NCBI RefSeq assembly: GCF_005404815.1
Contig: NZ_BJDF01000008.1
Span: 1 to 64,000 of the forward strand
Reading direction: 5' to 3'
Length of the DNA stretch: 64,000 nt
Source: Companilactobacillus huachuanensis
GTDB lineage: Bacteria; Bacillota; Bacilli; Lactobacillales; Lactobacillaceae
In this document: in pieces, positions 17,121 through 24,895 of the stretch
Position numbering within the stretch: position 1 is the stretch's first letter
Layout: each line of letters begins with the position of its first letter
The notes under the pieces: generated by a model
Database searches by the model: none
Told to the model about the DNA's origin: nothing
What the model saw: the letters and a program-made list of their open reading frames with translations, nothing else
Translations under genes and position numbers: made by a program

Positions 17121-18023
17121 TTAATTTTTACTATCAACCGCATGTCCGCCGAACTCATTTCTTAGAGCCGCAACGACTTTTCCGGTAAAGGTATCATCTT
17201 CCAGTGAACGGTAACGCATCATCAATGAAGCGGCAATAACGGGTGTTGGAACTTGAAGTTTCAAGGCTTCATCCAATGTCCACTTACCTTCACCTGATGA
17301 ATGCATAACGCCCTTGATCTCATCCAATTTAGGATCCTTAGAAAATGCTGATTGAGTCAATTCCATCAACCATCCCCGGATAACGGAACCATGTTCCCAA
17401 ACATTAGCTACGGCCTCATTATCATAATAGAATTGGCTGTGTTCCAAAACGTCGAATCCTTCAGCAATAGCTTGCATCATTCCGTATTCGATACCGTTAT
17501 GGACCATCTTCAAGTAGTGACCACTACCGGCCTTTCCCGTATACAAGTAACCATCAGTTTGTGCGATTCCTTTGAAAATTGGTTCAATATATTCAAAAGC
17601 TTTTTCATCGTCGCCACCAATCATGAAGTTACCATCACGATTAGCACCACTCATACCGCCTGATGTACCAACATCGAAGAACTTAATATTTTTGGCTGTC
17701 AAAATTTTGTTGTGTTGCAATGAATCTTTGTAAAATGAATTTCCACCGTCAATAACGATATCATTTTCATCAAGAATTTCACTCAAGGTATCAATTGTTT
17801 GATTAGTTGGATCGCCTGCTGGCAACATTACCCAAACAATACGTGGTGCACTTAAAGTCTCAACTGCTTCTTGCAAGCTATCTTTAACTTGCGCCCCCAG
17901 TGTTGAAGCATCATTTCTAGCGCCGTCACTCAAATCAAAAGCAACCACTTTATTACCGTTGCGAATCAAATTCTCGGTCAAATTGATTCCCATCTTACCG
18001 AGCCCAATCATTGCTAATTTCAA
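17121..18023 (-). CDS. gnd: 6-phosphogluconate dehydrogenase, short (GndA-like, decarboxylating) form
   Basis: 300-aa enzyme converting 6-phosphogluconate to ribulose 5-phosphate and CO2 with reduction of NAD(P), feeding the pentose-phosphate/phosphoketolase route. N-terminal GLGKMGINL dinucleotide motif; IDGGNSFYKDS and DVGTSGGMSGANRDG are the substrate-binding blocks; the catalytic Lys/His region is HYLKMVHNGIEYGMMQ. At 300 aa it belongs to the short bacterial class rather than the ~470-aa class. The residue after the second Rossmann strand is Asp (VVAFDLS), which suggests a preference for NAD; this is inference. Single gene with its own terminator. Confidence 0.88.
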   Translation of the reverse strand: MKLAMIGLGKMGINLTENLIRNGNKVVAFDLSDGARNDASTLGAQVKDSLQEAVETLSAPRIVWVMLPAGDPTNQTIDTLSEILDENDIVIDGGNSFYKDSLQHNKILTAKNIKFFDVGTSGGMSGANRDGNFMIGGDDEKAFEYIEPIFKGIAQTDGYLYTGKAGSGHYLKMVHNGIEYGMMQAIAEGFDVLEHSQFYYDNEAVANVWEHGSVIRGWLMELTQSAFSKDPKLDEIKGVMHSSGEGKWTLDEALKLQVPTPVIAASLMMRYRSLEDDTFTGKVVAALRNEFGGHAVDSKN

Positions 18024-18065
18024 AATTAATCCTCCTAATTTGTCCTATCACAAGTTCTAATTATA

Positions 18066-18106
18066 CATAAAAAAGCCGCACCAAAACTAACATTTTGGTA
18101 CGACCC
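18066..18106 (-). terminator. Terminator after the coiled-coil HTH gene
   Basis: Minus strand: GGGTCGTACCAAAATG...TTTTGGTGCGGC followed by TTTTTTATG, a stem of about 14 bp with one or two mismatches. Confidence 0.65.
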
Positions 18107-18146
18107 GATTACATAAGAGGTTGATATCATAGGATTAATTGGCTGA

Positions 18147-18707
18147 CTAGCCTTTGAATCTATTCCACCAATGTTCCTTTTTGTCGTCATTAACTTTTTC
18201 ATTTACACGTTCTTTGATATTTTCATCAATTTTGACGTCAGTACTTTCAGCCTTTTCAGTAGCTTGTTGTTTCAAAGTATCCAATTCAGCTTGAAGTTGT
18301 TCTTTTGCTTTTTCTGCATCAGAAAGCTCTTCTTGAAGTTCTTTGATAGTCAATTCACGTTTCTTATTTTCAGATTCCAACTTGGCAACAGTTGTTTGTA
18401 ATTCCGAAAGTTCCCCGTTTTGCTTGGCATCAGTATCAGCTTTAACGTCAGCTGTCGGATAAATTTGAACGGCAGCTGTTTCAAGGGTCATCTTTGGACC
18501 GTGACTCAACTTAACCATTTCTTTGAAATCTTCGATATTTTTCTGAGTATATAGACGGTTATTTTGAGTATTACGCTCAAAGTATTGGCCGTTCTCAGTT
18601 GTTCTTTCTACTATCAAAGAATATTTACGTAGCGTTGCAACGCTGATTCCTAAGTCCTTAGCAGCTTGTGCAGGAGTTAATAAATTATTTGTTTTTACTT
18701 TACTCAA
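18147..18707 (-). CDS. MerR-like HTH protein with long coiled coil
   Basis: 186-aa protein. Residues ~8-65 form a MerR-type winged helix (LTPAQAAKDLGISVATLRKY), followed by a helical region and then an uninterrupted Glu/Lys/Leu-rich coiled coil at about 95-165. The tail is short and aromatic (HWWNRFKG). This plan resembles RacA-type or plasmid-partition-associated DNA-binding proteins, which use the coiled coil to oligomerise or anchor DNA, more than a metabolite-sensing MerR regulator. No ligand domain is seen. Divergent from the CNNM gene. Confidence 0.65.
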   Translation of the reverse strand: MSKVKTNNLLTPAQAAKDLGISVATLRKYSLIVERTTENGQYFERNTQNNRLYTQKNIEDFKEMVKLSHGPKMTLETAAVQIYPTADVKADTDAKQNGELSELQTTVAKLESENKKRELTIKELQEELSDAEKAKEQLQAELDTLKQQATEKAESTDVKIDENIKERVNEKVNDDKKEHWWNRFKG

Positions 18708-18933
18708 AAGGATTCCCCCAAGGTTGTTTCATTCTCTTCATTATAAAAATAATGATTGGTAAGTTCAACTACAAAATTGTAACGTTACCAAATTAAAAAC
18801 GTCATAACTACATTTTACCCATAAAATTGGATATACTAAAGGTGTAAAAATAAAATATTTACTCTTAGCCGACGCAGTCGGTTTTTCTTTGGTGTATAAT
18901 TCGTCTTACAAGAATAGAAGGGGAAATCATATA

Positions 18934-20322
18934 TTGTCTAGTTCTGTAATTACAACTAATTTTATCATCATCCTGATAACCTTTATCTTTGCCTTCTTCT
19001 TTGTGGCTGCTGAATTTGCCCTCGTGCAAACTAGGTCCAGTCAATTGGAAGATGCAATTCAAAAAGGTACTGGTAATACCAAGAAGTTAAAACGAGCCCT
19101 CATGATGGTCAATAACCTGAATGAGTACTTATCAACAACACAAGTTGGTACTAGTATCGCTGGTATCATTTTAGGTTGGATCGGTGAAAGTACTATCGAA
19201 TATCTTTTAGTAGAGGTCTTCGGAGTAGTTCATCTTTCTGCCGGCGGTAGTAGCGGTTTACACGCTTTAAGTTCCATTATTGGTGTTCTTCTTCTAACTT
19301 ACTTAGAAGTTGTTATAACGGAAATTGTTCCTAAGAATATTGCGATTGACATGCCTATGACTACATTGATGTTAGTCGTTACACCATTACGCTTCTTCCA
19401 TCTAGCAGTTTATCCATTCGTTTGGCTGTTAAATGTTTCAGCGTCCGGAATCGTTCGTCTTTTAGGAATAAAACCAGCTGACTCTGAAAACGAAGTGTTC
19501 TCTCAATCAGAAATCCTCAGACTTTCCAAATCGTCCATTAAAGGTGGCGATATGGAACCCGACGACGTAATCTTCATGCAACGTGCCTTCGAATTAAACG
19601 ATAAAGTTGCAAAAGATATCATGGTCGATCGAACAAGTCTTTACGTAGTTGATATCACTGACAAAGTAAAAGATGTTATCAAAGATTACTTACAACAAGG
19701 TTTCTCAAGATTCCCTGTTGTCGCTGATAATGATAAAGATAAAGTTTTAGGTTACGTCTATGCCTACGATATCGTTCGCCAAAACCAAGTTGACGGTGAC
19801 GTTGGTATTAGCCGGATTTTAAGATCAGTCAACACCGTTCCCGAAACAATGCCCATCCAAGATATCTTGGATAAAATGATTAAGAAACAAACACCTATCG
19901 TTGTAGTCGTCGATGAATACGGTGGGACAAGTGGTATCGTTACGGATAAAGATATTTACGAAGAATTATTCGGTACCGTTAAAGATGAGATCGATGACGT
20001 TTCCGATGAGTATATCGTTAAAAACGACGATGGTTCATATAATATCTCAGGTAAAACGACGTTATATGACTTTGAACGTTACTTCAGAACCGACGTCAAG
20101 GAATTCCAAAAATCAGATATTATCACCGTTGGTGGCTATTTGATTGAAAAGTACCCTGACCTACATAAAGATTCTGAAATAATGATGGGAAATTTTAAGT
20201 TTGTAGTAGCAGAATTCGATCATGGATTTGTTAATTGGTTTAAAGTTTCAATTGATAAAACGGCCGTTACGAAACAGGATAATTTAGCATCATTGACAGA
20301 CGTTGATGATTTAAAGGAATAG
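18934..20322 (+). CDS. CNNM/CorC-family membrane protein with CBS pair
   Basis: 462-aa protein of the hemolysin-C-like/CNNM group, linked to Mg2+ or Co2+ export. Order: DUF21 transmembrane domain with three or four helices (residues ~1-180, AAEFALVQTRSSQLE and ITEIVPKNIAI), two CBS domains (~200-320, with MVDRTSLYVVD and VVDEYGGTSGIVT), then a C-terminal CorC/HlyC domain. No good ATG exists upstream of the membrane domain. The best start is TTG at 18934, 10 bases behind GAAGGGG. A TATAAT at 18895-18900 sits just ahead. Downstream come repeats and the bacteriocin cluster. Confidence 0.85.
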   Translation: MSSSVITTNFIIILITFIFAFFFVAAEFALVQTRSSQLEDAIQKGTGNTKKLKRALMMVNNLNEYLSTTQVGTSIAGIILGWIGESTIEYLLVEVFGVVHLSAGGSSGLHALSSIIGVLLLTYLEVVITEIVPKNIAIDMPMTTLMLVVTPLRFFHLAVYPFVWLLNVSASGIVRLLGIKPADSENEVFSQSEILRLSKSSIKGGDMEPDDVIFMQRAFELNDKVAKDIMVDRTSLYVVDITDKVKDVIKDYLQQGFSRFPVVADNDKDKVLGYVYAYDIVRQNQVDGDVGISRILRSVNTVPETMPIQDILDKMIKKQTPIVVVVDEYGGTSGIVTDKDIYEELFGTVKDEIDDVSDEYIVKNDDGSYNISGKTTLYDFERYFRTDVKEFQKSDIITVGGYLIEKYPDLHKDSEIMMGNFKFVVAEFDHGFVNWFKVSIDKTAVTKQDNLASLTDVDDLKE

Positions 20323-20331
20323 AAAGTGGAA

Positions 20332-20366
20332 GAGAGTGGAACTCGTTTTAGAGCCACTGCACATAT
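20332..20366 (+). repeat. Short copy of the GAACTCGTTTTAGAGCCAC repeat
   Basis: GAGTGGAACTCGTTTTAGAGCCACTGCA matches the two ends of the longer hairpin element at 32400-32545, with the interior missing. It directly follows the CNNM gene. Confidence 0.6.
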
Positions 20367-20369
20367 AAA

Positions 20370-20541
20370 AAAAGGGAGTTGTTTCTCACTTGATATAAGG
20401 TTCTTTCTCAACTTTGTTTATACAAGGATTTCGTATGCGTATTTAATTTAGAAATTTGTCAAAAAGAGACTGTCTTTCACTTGAAATAATTCCAAGTGAG
20501 AAACAGCCTCTTTTTCTCATAACCAAAGTTGAGAAAGAACC
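20370..20541 (+). repeat. GGTTCTTTCTCAAC inverted-terminus repeat, left copy
   Basis: From GGTTCTTTCTCAACTTTG (20399) to CAAAGTTGAGAAAGAACC (20541), about 140 bp, with an internal hairpin CACTTGAAATAATTCCAAGTG. The same ~140 bp recurs in the same orientation at 21420-21562. An outer arm (GGGAGTTGTTTCTCACTT, from 20375) has its inverted counterpart after the right copy (21567-21590). Confidence 0.85.
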
Positions 20542-20594
20542 ATTTTATTTGTCGTGGCTTTTCTTCTTATTTTACTCATGAATAAAGATTGCGG

Positions 20595-20786
20595 TTAGTC
20601 ATGTCCTTTTAGAATGAAGGCATCAATCATGAGAAGGATTATGAATATTAATGATCCCCAATTTGAAATTGAGTAAATATGCTTAAAAAATATGTCCTTA
20701 ATTATTTCAGGAGCAAACAGAATACCTACCCAAAAAGATATGGTTTTATAAAATTTATAATTGATTTCCATTTTTTTTAATTTCAT
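20595..20786 (-). CDS. Small membrane protein, candidate bacteriocin immunity protein
   Basis: 63 aa from the ATG at 20786 (a GTG four codons upstream is possible). There are two hydrophobic segments (FWVGILFAPEII and LIFIILLMIDAFIL) with a basic N-terminus. It has no recognised domain. Its position, directly downstream of and codirectional with the two bacteriocin-like peptide genes, is where class II immunity genes usually lie, and size and hydrophobicity fit. The function is inferred from context only. Confidence 0.6.
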   Translation of the reverse strand: MKLKKMEINYKFYKTISFWVGILFAPEIIKDIFFKHIYSISNWGSLIFIILLMIDAFILKGHD

Positions 20787-20832
20787 CACAATTAACACTT
20801 CATTCTCTAATAGATTTAATTATGTAGGGATA

Positions 20833-21003
20833 CTATCTAAAATCTTTGTATAAATGATTATAATACGATTGTCTTTTTGTCATTTTTTTTAAAATATCGC
20901 CTGAATTAGAAAAAAGATATTCATAAGCAGCAGATACGATGCCTGATCCTTTTACTCCTCTTAATTGATTGTCTGTTATTTCTGAAAAGTTCATTTTTTT
21001 CAT
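20833..21003 (-). CDS. Putative class IIb bacteriocin peptide (GS-type leader)
   Basis: 56-aa open frame. ATG behind GAAAGGATG. The N-terminus MKKMNFSEITDNQLRGVKGS has the amphipathic, Leu/Ile-patterned shape of a double-glycine leader, although the processing site reads Gly-Ser rather than Gly-Gly. The remaining ~36 residues (starting GIVSAAYEYLF) are cationic at the C-terminus (several Lys/Arg, Tyr-rich). It lies 33 bases downstream of the first peptide gene, as partners of two-peptide bacteriocins do. I know no close named relative. The leader variant lowers certainty. Confidence 0.6.
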   Translation of the reverse strand: MKKMNFSEITDNQLRGVKGSGIVSAAYEYLFSNSGDILKKMTKRQSYYNHLYKDFR

Positions 21004-21036
21004 TATGATTACATCCTTTCATTTGTAACTCTATGG

Positions 21037-21195
21037 TTAGTTATTGATTGGTGAAGGCTTCATATGTTGATAGTGAACCATATTGGAATATGCATCGATT
21101 GCATCCGCAATGATCCAATTTGCTATACGATTTCCCCCATAAACTTTAAGTAATTGATTCTTATCAAGTTCTTCAAAAGAGTTTGTACATTTCAT
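21037..21195 (-). CDS. Putative bacteriocin peptide with double-glycine leader
   Basis: 52 aa. The start ATG follows AAGGGG. Residues 1-21 form a canonical leader: acidic Glu-Glu-Leu, then Gln-Leu-Leu-Lys-Val-Tyr, ending in Gly20-Gly21. The predicted mature peptide is 31 residues starting NRIANWIIADAIDAYS, amphipathic in its first half and with His/Pro near the end. Double-glycine leaders are cut and exported by PCAT-type ABC transporters (LanT/PlnG-like), none of which is in this window. It heads a two-peptide plus immunity operon under a TACGTTAAT-type promoter. I do not recognise the mature sequence. Confidence 0.75.
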   Translation of the reverse strand: MKCTNSFEELDKNQLLKVYGGNRIANWIIADAIDAYSNMVHYQHMKPSPINN

Positions 21196-21282
21196 TAAAA
21201 TTACCCCTTATAGAATATTTGTATTAGGATACCTGATCAGTAATCACTGTAAATACAAGTAATACTATAAACCTGTATATTA

Positions 21283-21288
21283 ATTATA
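21283..21288 (-). promoter_or_regulatory. -10 box of the bacteriocin operon
   Basis: TATAAT on the minus strand, 88 bp ahead of the first peptide start codon. The -35 position falls inside the proximal regulatory repeat, the arrangement known for pheromone-activated bacteriocin promoters. Confidence 0.65.
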
Positions 21289-21301
21289 AGTATTGTGAAA
21301 T

Positions 21302-21331
21302 ATTAACGTACGTTATTTGAATATTAACGTT
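21302..21331 (-). promoter_or_regulatory. Direct-repeat operator for a LytTR-type response regulator
   Basis: Minus strand: AACGTTAAT, 12-bp AT-rich spacer, TACGTTAAT. This equals the 9-bp direct repeats with 12-bp spacing known to bind PlnC/PlnD regulators in plantaricin operons. No such regulator, histidine kinase or inducing peptide is in this window, so control would be from elsewhere in the genome. Confidence 0.8.
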
Positions 21332-21419
21332 TATTTTTTGATGGACAGGCGTTTGTCAAAAAATAACGTTTTTGTACATGTTTGATAAATTTAAGAAAGA
21401 TTTCAGATTTCGGAGTATA

Positions 21420-21590
21420 TGGTTCTTTCTCAAGTTTGGTTGTAAAAGGATTCGTATGCGTATTTAATTTAGAAATTTGTCAAAAAAGAGACTGTCTTCC
21501 ACTTGAAATAATTCCAAGTGAGAAACAGCCTCTTTTTTTCATAACCAAAGTTGAGAAAGAACCTATATAAGTGAGAAACAACTCCCTTTT
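21420..21590 (+). repeat. GGTTCTTTCTCAAC inverted-terminus repeat, right copy
   Basis: About 140 bp nearly identical to the left copy (GGTTCTTTCTCAAG ... GTTGAGAAAGAACC), including TCGTATGCGTATTTAATTTA and the CCACTTGAAATAATTCCAAG hairpin. It is followed by the inverted outer arm AAGTGAGAAACAACTCCC. With the left copy it forms direct repeats around the bacteriocin locus. Confidence 0.85.
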
Positions 21591-21661
21591 CCTTACGGCT
21601 AATATTTAAACATTCAATCTAAAAATGGCCTCCAGAATACTATTGAATAAATTCCACCAAA

Positions 21662-21758
21662 CTAATCGGAAGAACTGTGAGTAATAATCAACTATGGACG
21701 GCATTAGGCCTTTACTATTACGCATAGCAAGTTAATACTCTCAGCTCTGGATTCAGAA
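21662..21758 (+). repeat. Degenerate cloverleaf repeat remnant
   Basis: TAATCGGAAGAACTGTGAGTA at the left and GTTAATACTCTCAGCTCTGG at the right are family ends. Only a short, altered interior remains (the third and fourth arms are gone). Confidence 0.65.
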
Positions 21759-21772
21759 TAACTTCAAAACCT

Positions 21773-22528
21773 TTATTTTTTAACAACATAACTAGCCCAA
21801 AATGTAGGGATATTAAAATCGTGCAACTTACCTTCACTATTAGTATCCTCATACAAATCAACAATCTGAAAACCAGCTTTAATCTGTCCGCGAAGCTGTT
21901 CATTCAAAGTATGTGAGAACTGTACACCTTCCTCTTCAGGTGGAAATTCAGCATTAACTGAAGAATCCTTCAAAGGATTATATGGCAAACTGTGAAAAAG
22001 TTTTGTTTCAGATTTATCAAAGATATAGTTAACACCGTTATCAAGACCTGCAATCAAACGGCCACCCGGTTTCAAAATTCGATAAGATTCATTCCAAACG
22101 GGTCGAACATCTTCAATATAGCAGTTAGCAACTGGTTGAATAATCATATCAAAACTATTGTCTGCAAATGGCAATGGCTTAGTCATATCGCCACGAACAA
22201 TATCAATATTGTAGCCTTCTCTTTCAGCAACCATTTTTTCAGCATCTAATTGTTTTTGTGAGTAATCAAAGACTGTACAGACTCCACCTAAGGCTGTCAA
22301 AATAGGCATTTGTTGCCCACCGCCAGAAGCCAATCCCAGAATTTTCTTACCTTTAATAGGATCCGGATACCAGTCATTTGGAATCGCAACATTAGGTGTT
22401 AAAACCAACTTAAAGTCACCTTTTGTAGCGGCAATATATTCCTCATGACTAACAGGTTTGCCCCATTCCCAGCCTTCTTCAACCCAACCATCCACGATTT
22501 TTGCGTTGTAATCCGTATAGTCTTCCAT
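21773..22528 (-). CDS. Class I SAM-dependent methyltransferase
   Basis: 251-aa soluble methyltransferase of the UbiE/Methyltransf_11 type. Motif I is ILGLASGGGQQMP (about residue 63), a Ser/Gly-rich variant of the usual D-x-G-x-G. Motif II region is TVFDYSQKQL and the post-I block is VRGDMTKPLPFADNSFD. A small-molecule substrate is likely but not identifiable. The start was moved to the ATG behind AGAGGA; the frame is open 11 codons upstream. Single gene flanked by repeats. Confidence 0.8.
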   Translation of the reverse strand: MEDYTDYNAKIVDGWVEEGWEWGKPVSHEEYIAATKGDFKLVLTPNVAIPNDWYPDPIKGKKILGLASGGGQQMPILTALGGVCTVFDYSQKQLDAEKMVAEREGYNIDIVRGDMTKPLPFADNSFDMIIQPVANCYIEDVRPVWNESYRILKPGGRLIAGLDNGVNYIFDKSETKLFHSLPYNPLKDSSVNAEFPPEEEGVQFSHTLNEQLRGQIKAGFQIVDLYEDTNSEGKLHDFNIPTFWASYVVKK

Positions 22529-22621
22529 CAGAAATCCTCTTTTCATTTTAAAATTATTCATTCAAAAACTAATGTCATCCATCAAATAATCCAGAGGCGA
22601 CAATTTTTAATAATTATACTA

Positions 22622-22957
22622 CTAATGATTGAAAGTTTAGTTAAGTATTCCGTTTCCAGATCTAAGAGTATTTTTTTATGGCAGGAATAATAAAATGAAA
22701 ACGTTAAATAATCAGAAATCTCCATTTTACTGTTCCTGCTATAAAAAAAATAAACTAGTTGGAAGAACTGAGAGTATTCATTTGCAGCGAAAGTGGCGTT
22801 ATTGCTTTAGCAATTACACCACCGGGCGTGTTGAAGACTCGCGATTCTTGCGAGGCTTCAACCGAGGTCCGAGACCGCTCTTTGGCTCGGGCCGTTCCGC
22901 GCAGCAATTGAATACTCTCAGTTCTGGAAACGGCATACTTAAACTTTCAACCTTTAG
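22622..22957 (+). repeat. Cloverleaf repeat, chimeric copy
   Basis: The left part (22622-~22705) reads as a reverse-orientation element whose core is deleted (GAAAGTTTAGTTAAGTATTC, then TTTATGGCAGGAATAATAAA). It then switches to a forward element with intact core (22765-22925; second arm TATTGCTTTAGCAATTA) and right terminal repeat CTTTCAACCTTTAG. This suggests insertion or recombination between two oppositely oriented copies. Confidence 0.8.
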
Positions 22958-22965
22958 TTAAAATC

Positions 22966-23027
22966 AAAAAAATGAGTTGTATCACACTTAAAGAATCTGA
23001 TGATTAGTGTGATACAACTCATTTTTA
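22966..23027. repeat. Palindromic terminator-like repeat, copy 2
   Basis: AATGAGTTGTATCACAC / GTGTGATACAACTCATT with T-run on both strands. Lies directly after the chimeric cloverleaf repeat. Confidence 0.8.
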
Positions 23028-23087
23028 TATAATTTGTCTATACTTAAAAATCTAAATTTCAAAAAAATTATTTTGTTTAAAAAACCA

Positions 23088-23130
23088 TTTAGTCGTAAGG
23101 TCCGAGAATATTCTCACCCCTAGAGACGGC
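23088..23130 (-). repeat. Cloverleaf-type closing-stem remnant
   Basis: AGTCGTAAGGTCCGAGAATATTCTCACCCCTAGAGACGGC contains just the outer stem and the GAGACGG-type tail seen in type B copies; all arms are lost. Confidence 0.45.
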
Positions 23131-23136
23131 CAACTT

Positions 23137-24846
23137 CTAACGTGATTTACTATTTCTTAAACCTTCAATTTTATTAAAATCAACCAGATTTAATTTATTG
23201 ATAAAACTAATTGCGATAATAACCAACAACGTCAAGAACGAGATCCGACGACTGGCCTTTTGTAACATTGTTTCAAAGTAATCGACCGTTACTTTACCGC
23301 TACCATTGATGGTAACTTGTGCCAAATTATTATTATCTTTATCCATCGTCAACTTAGAAACTTTCCCTGTAGACTGTTTTGACTGGAATCCATAATAAGC
23401 AATAATCGGTAAATCGACTTTTGCATTTTTGGCGTTCTTGAAGTTAAAACTCAAACGAGTTCCATACTGCTTAAAGTTACTTATCTTGGCCTTACCACTC
23501 TCAATTTCGGGCTTATGAGCCGTTCGTTGCAATTCCCCGACACTTGTACCAACTGGCAGATATTCTTGTCCTGCGCCTATACTGAAGGGCTCCTGTTGAT
23601 TATATGTCTCATAGGTATTGAGTTGTAACGGCGAACCATTTACCAAACGGTAACTGCCTGAAATTGCGAATAAGAAAATTAAACTCATCAGGCCAATTTT
23701 GGCATATTTACTAGAAAGAAATCCCAATGGATCTGCCGCTATAACGATGGCCAATAAAATCGTAGCAATCATGTCAAAGCGCCATGGATATTGAATCATC
23801 TTGAGTGGTGTGTGATTGAAAATGACCCAAGGCATAACCTTTGTAGTACACAATATCATCAAAATCCCGATAACGGAAAACTGCTTTAATATCGGATTTT
23901 TAACTTTCGTGATCGAAACTAACAGAATAAACGCCGCCACTATCAATACCAAACCAATACTTGGTTGACCGATACCGTTATTCAAACTGAAAGTTACCAT
24001 ATCTGCAAAGTCAGTTGCCCCATTTGGCAAGAGACTCTTCGTTTGCGTCAAAATGAACTGGGTATGATGCATTTGCTCCATCATTGGAACAAAGTATGCC
24101 AAACTCAAAAGCCCAGAACATAACGTAGCCCACAACAATGACAACAGGCGTTTGGGATCAGCTTTCAACTCAGGAATTTGTGCTATTGCAATCATAATAA
24201 TCAAGATTGCGACCAGCATTGGTGAAATGGCATGCGAATATATAATGCCTGTCATACCAAAAGTTAGATACAACCATTGTCTACGTTCTCCATAGAAAAT
24301 TTCGTAAATTCCCAGCATTGCTAGTGGTAGAAAAATGAACGCTCCCACCTCACCGATATCTTGACGAAAGAGCATGTCATGTAAGCGATAGGTTGACAGT
24401 GTATAAACGAAACTGAACACTAAACTATTAAGATATTTGGGACTAACTTTGTAATAGCAGAGAAAAGCTACGCCAAAAGTTAAGAAGTTCAACAACCAGA
24501 AGTAACTTACAACTGCTTGTGCACTCGAAAAGCCTAACAAACGTAAGAATGCTGCTGGATAGAGCAAGAAATCTGAATAGAAAATATTAACTATATAACC
24601 AAATCCGTTCATAAATGACATGTTGATAAACGGAAATAATTGGTGTCGTTGTAACGAATGGTATAATCCTTCAATTCTCATCATATGGAAACGATTGTCG
24701 CTGCTTCCTAAATAAGCCCAGATTTTACCGTGAGAGACCTCAGTTTGATAAATTGCTAAAAAACTAACGAGAGCAAATAGTGCAATGGTGAAGATGACTG
24801 TGGCAATTTTCTTTGTTTTTTTATTTTTCAAAAAAGTTAATTGCAT
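23137..24846 (-). CDS. Polytopic membrane protein, PTPS-related family (copy 1)
   Basis: 569-aa integral membrane protein of the family annotated as 6-pyruvoyl-tetrahydropterin-synthase-related, which looks like a GT-C-type or YfhO-like membrane protein rather than a pterin enzyme. About 12 transmembrane segments cover residues 15-400, with a conserved early loop (DNRFHMMRIEGLYHSL, then FINMSFMNGFGY) facing outside. An extracytoplasmic beta-rich domain (~400-535) and a final helix follow. The start is the ATG behind AAGGAAGG. It lies 49 bp after a paralogue on the same strand, so the pair is probably an operon. Envelope polymer or glycolipid work is a guess. Confidence 0.7.
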   Translation of the reverse strand: MQLTFLKNKKTKKIATVIFTIALFALVSFLAIYQTEVSHGKIWAYLGSSDNRFHMMRIEGLYHSLQRHQLFPFINMSFMNGFGYIVNIFYSDFLLYPAAFLRLLGFSSAQAVVSYFWLLNFLTFGVAFLCYYKVSPKYLNSLVFSFVYTLSTYRLHDMLFRQDIGEVGAFIFLPLAMLGIYEIFYGERRQWLYLTFGMTGIIYSHAISPMLVAILIIMIAIAQIPELKADPKRLLSLLWATLCSGLLSLAYFVPMMEQMHHTQFILTQTKSLLPNGATDFADMVTFSLNNGIGQPSIGLVLIVAAFILLVSITKVKNPILKQFSVIGILMILCTTKVMPWVIFNHTPLKMIQYPWRFDMIATILLAIVIAADPLGFLSSKYAKIGLMSLIFLFAISGSYRLVNGSPLQLNTYETYNQQEPFSIGAGQEYLPVGTSVGELQRTAHKPEIESGKAKISNFKQYGTRLSFNFKNAKNAKVDLPIIAYYGFQSKQSTGKVSKLTMDKDNNNLAQVTINGSGKVTVDYFETMLQKASRRISFLTLLVIIAISFINKLNLVDFNKIEGLRNSKSR

Positions 24847-24895
24847 AAATTTTGATACCTTCCTTTGTAACATGCAATAGACTTTATTATACTAA

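Noticed and set aside
18868-18893. CCGACGCAGTCGGTTTTTC as an attenuator ahead of the CNNM gene
   Set aside because: The 5-bp stem lies upstream of the most likely -10 box, so it would end an upstream transcript at best; no leader peptide or antiterminator is visible.
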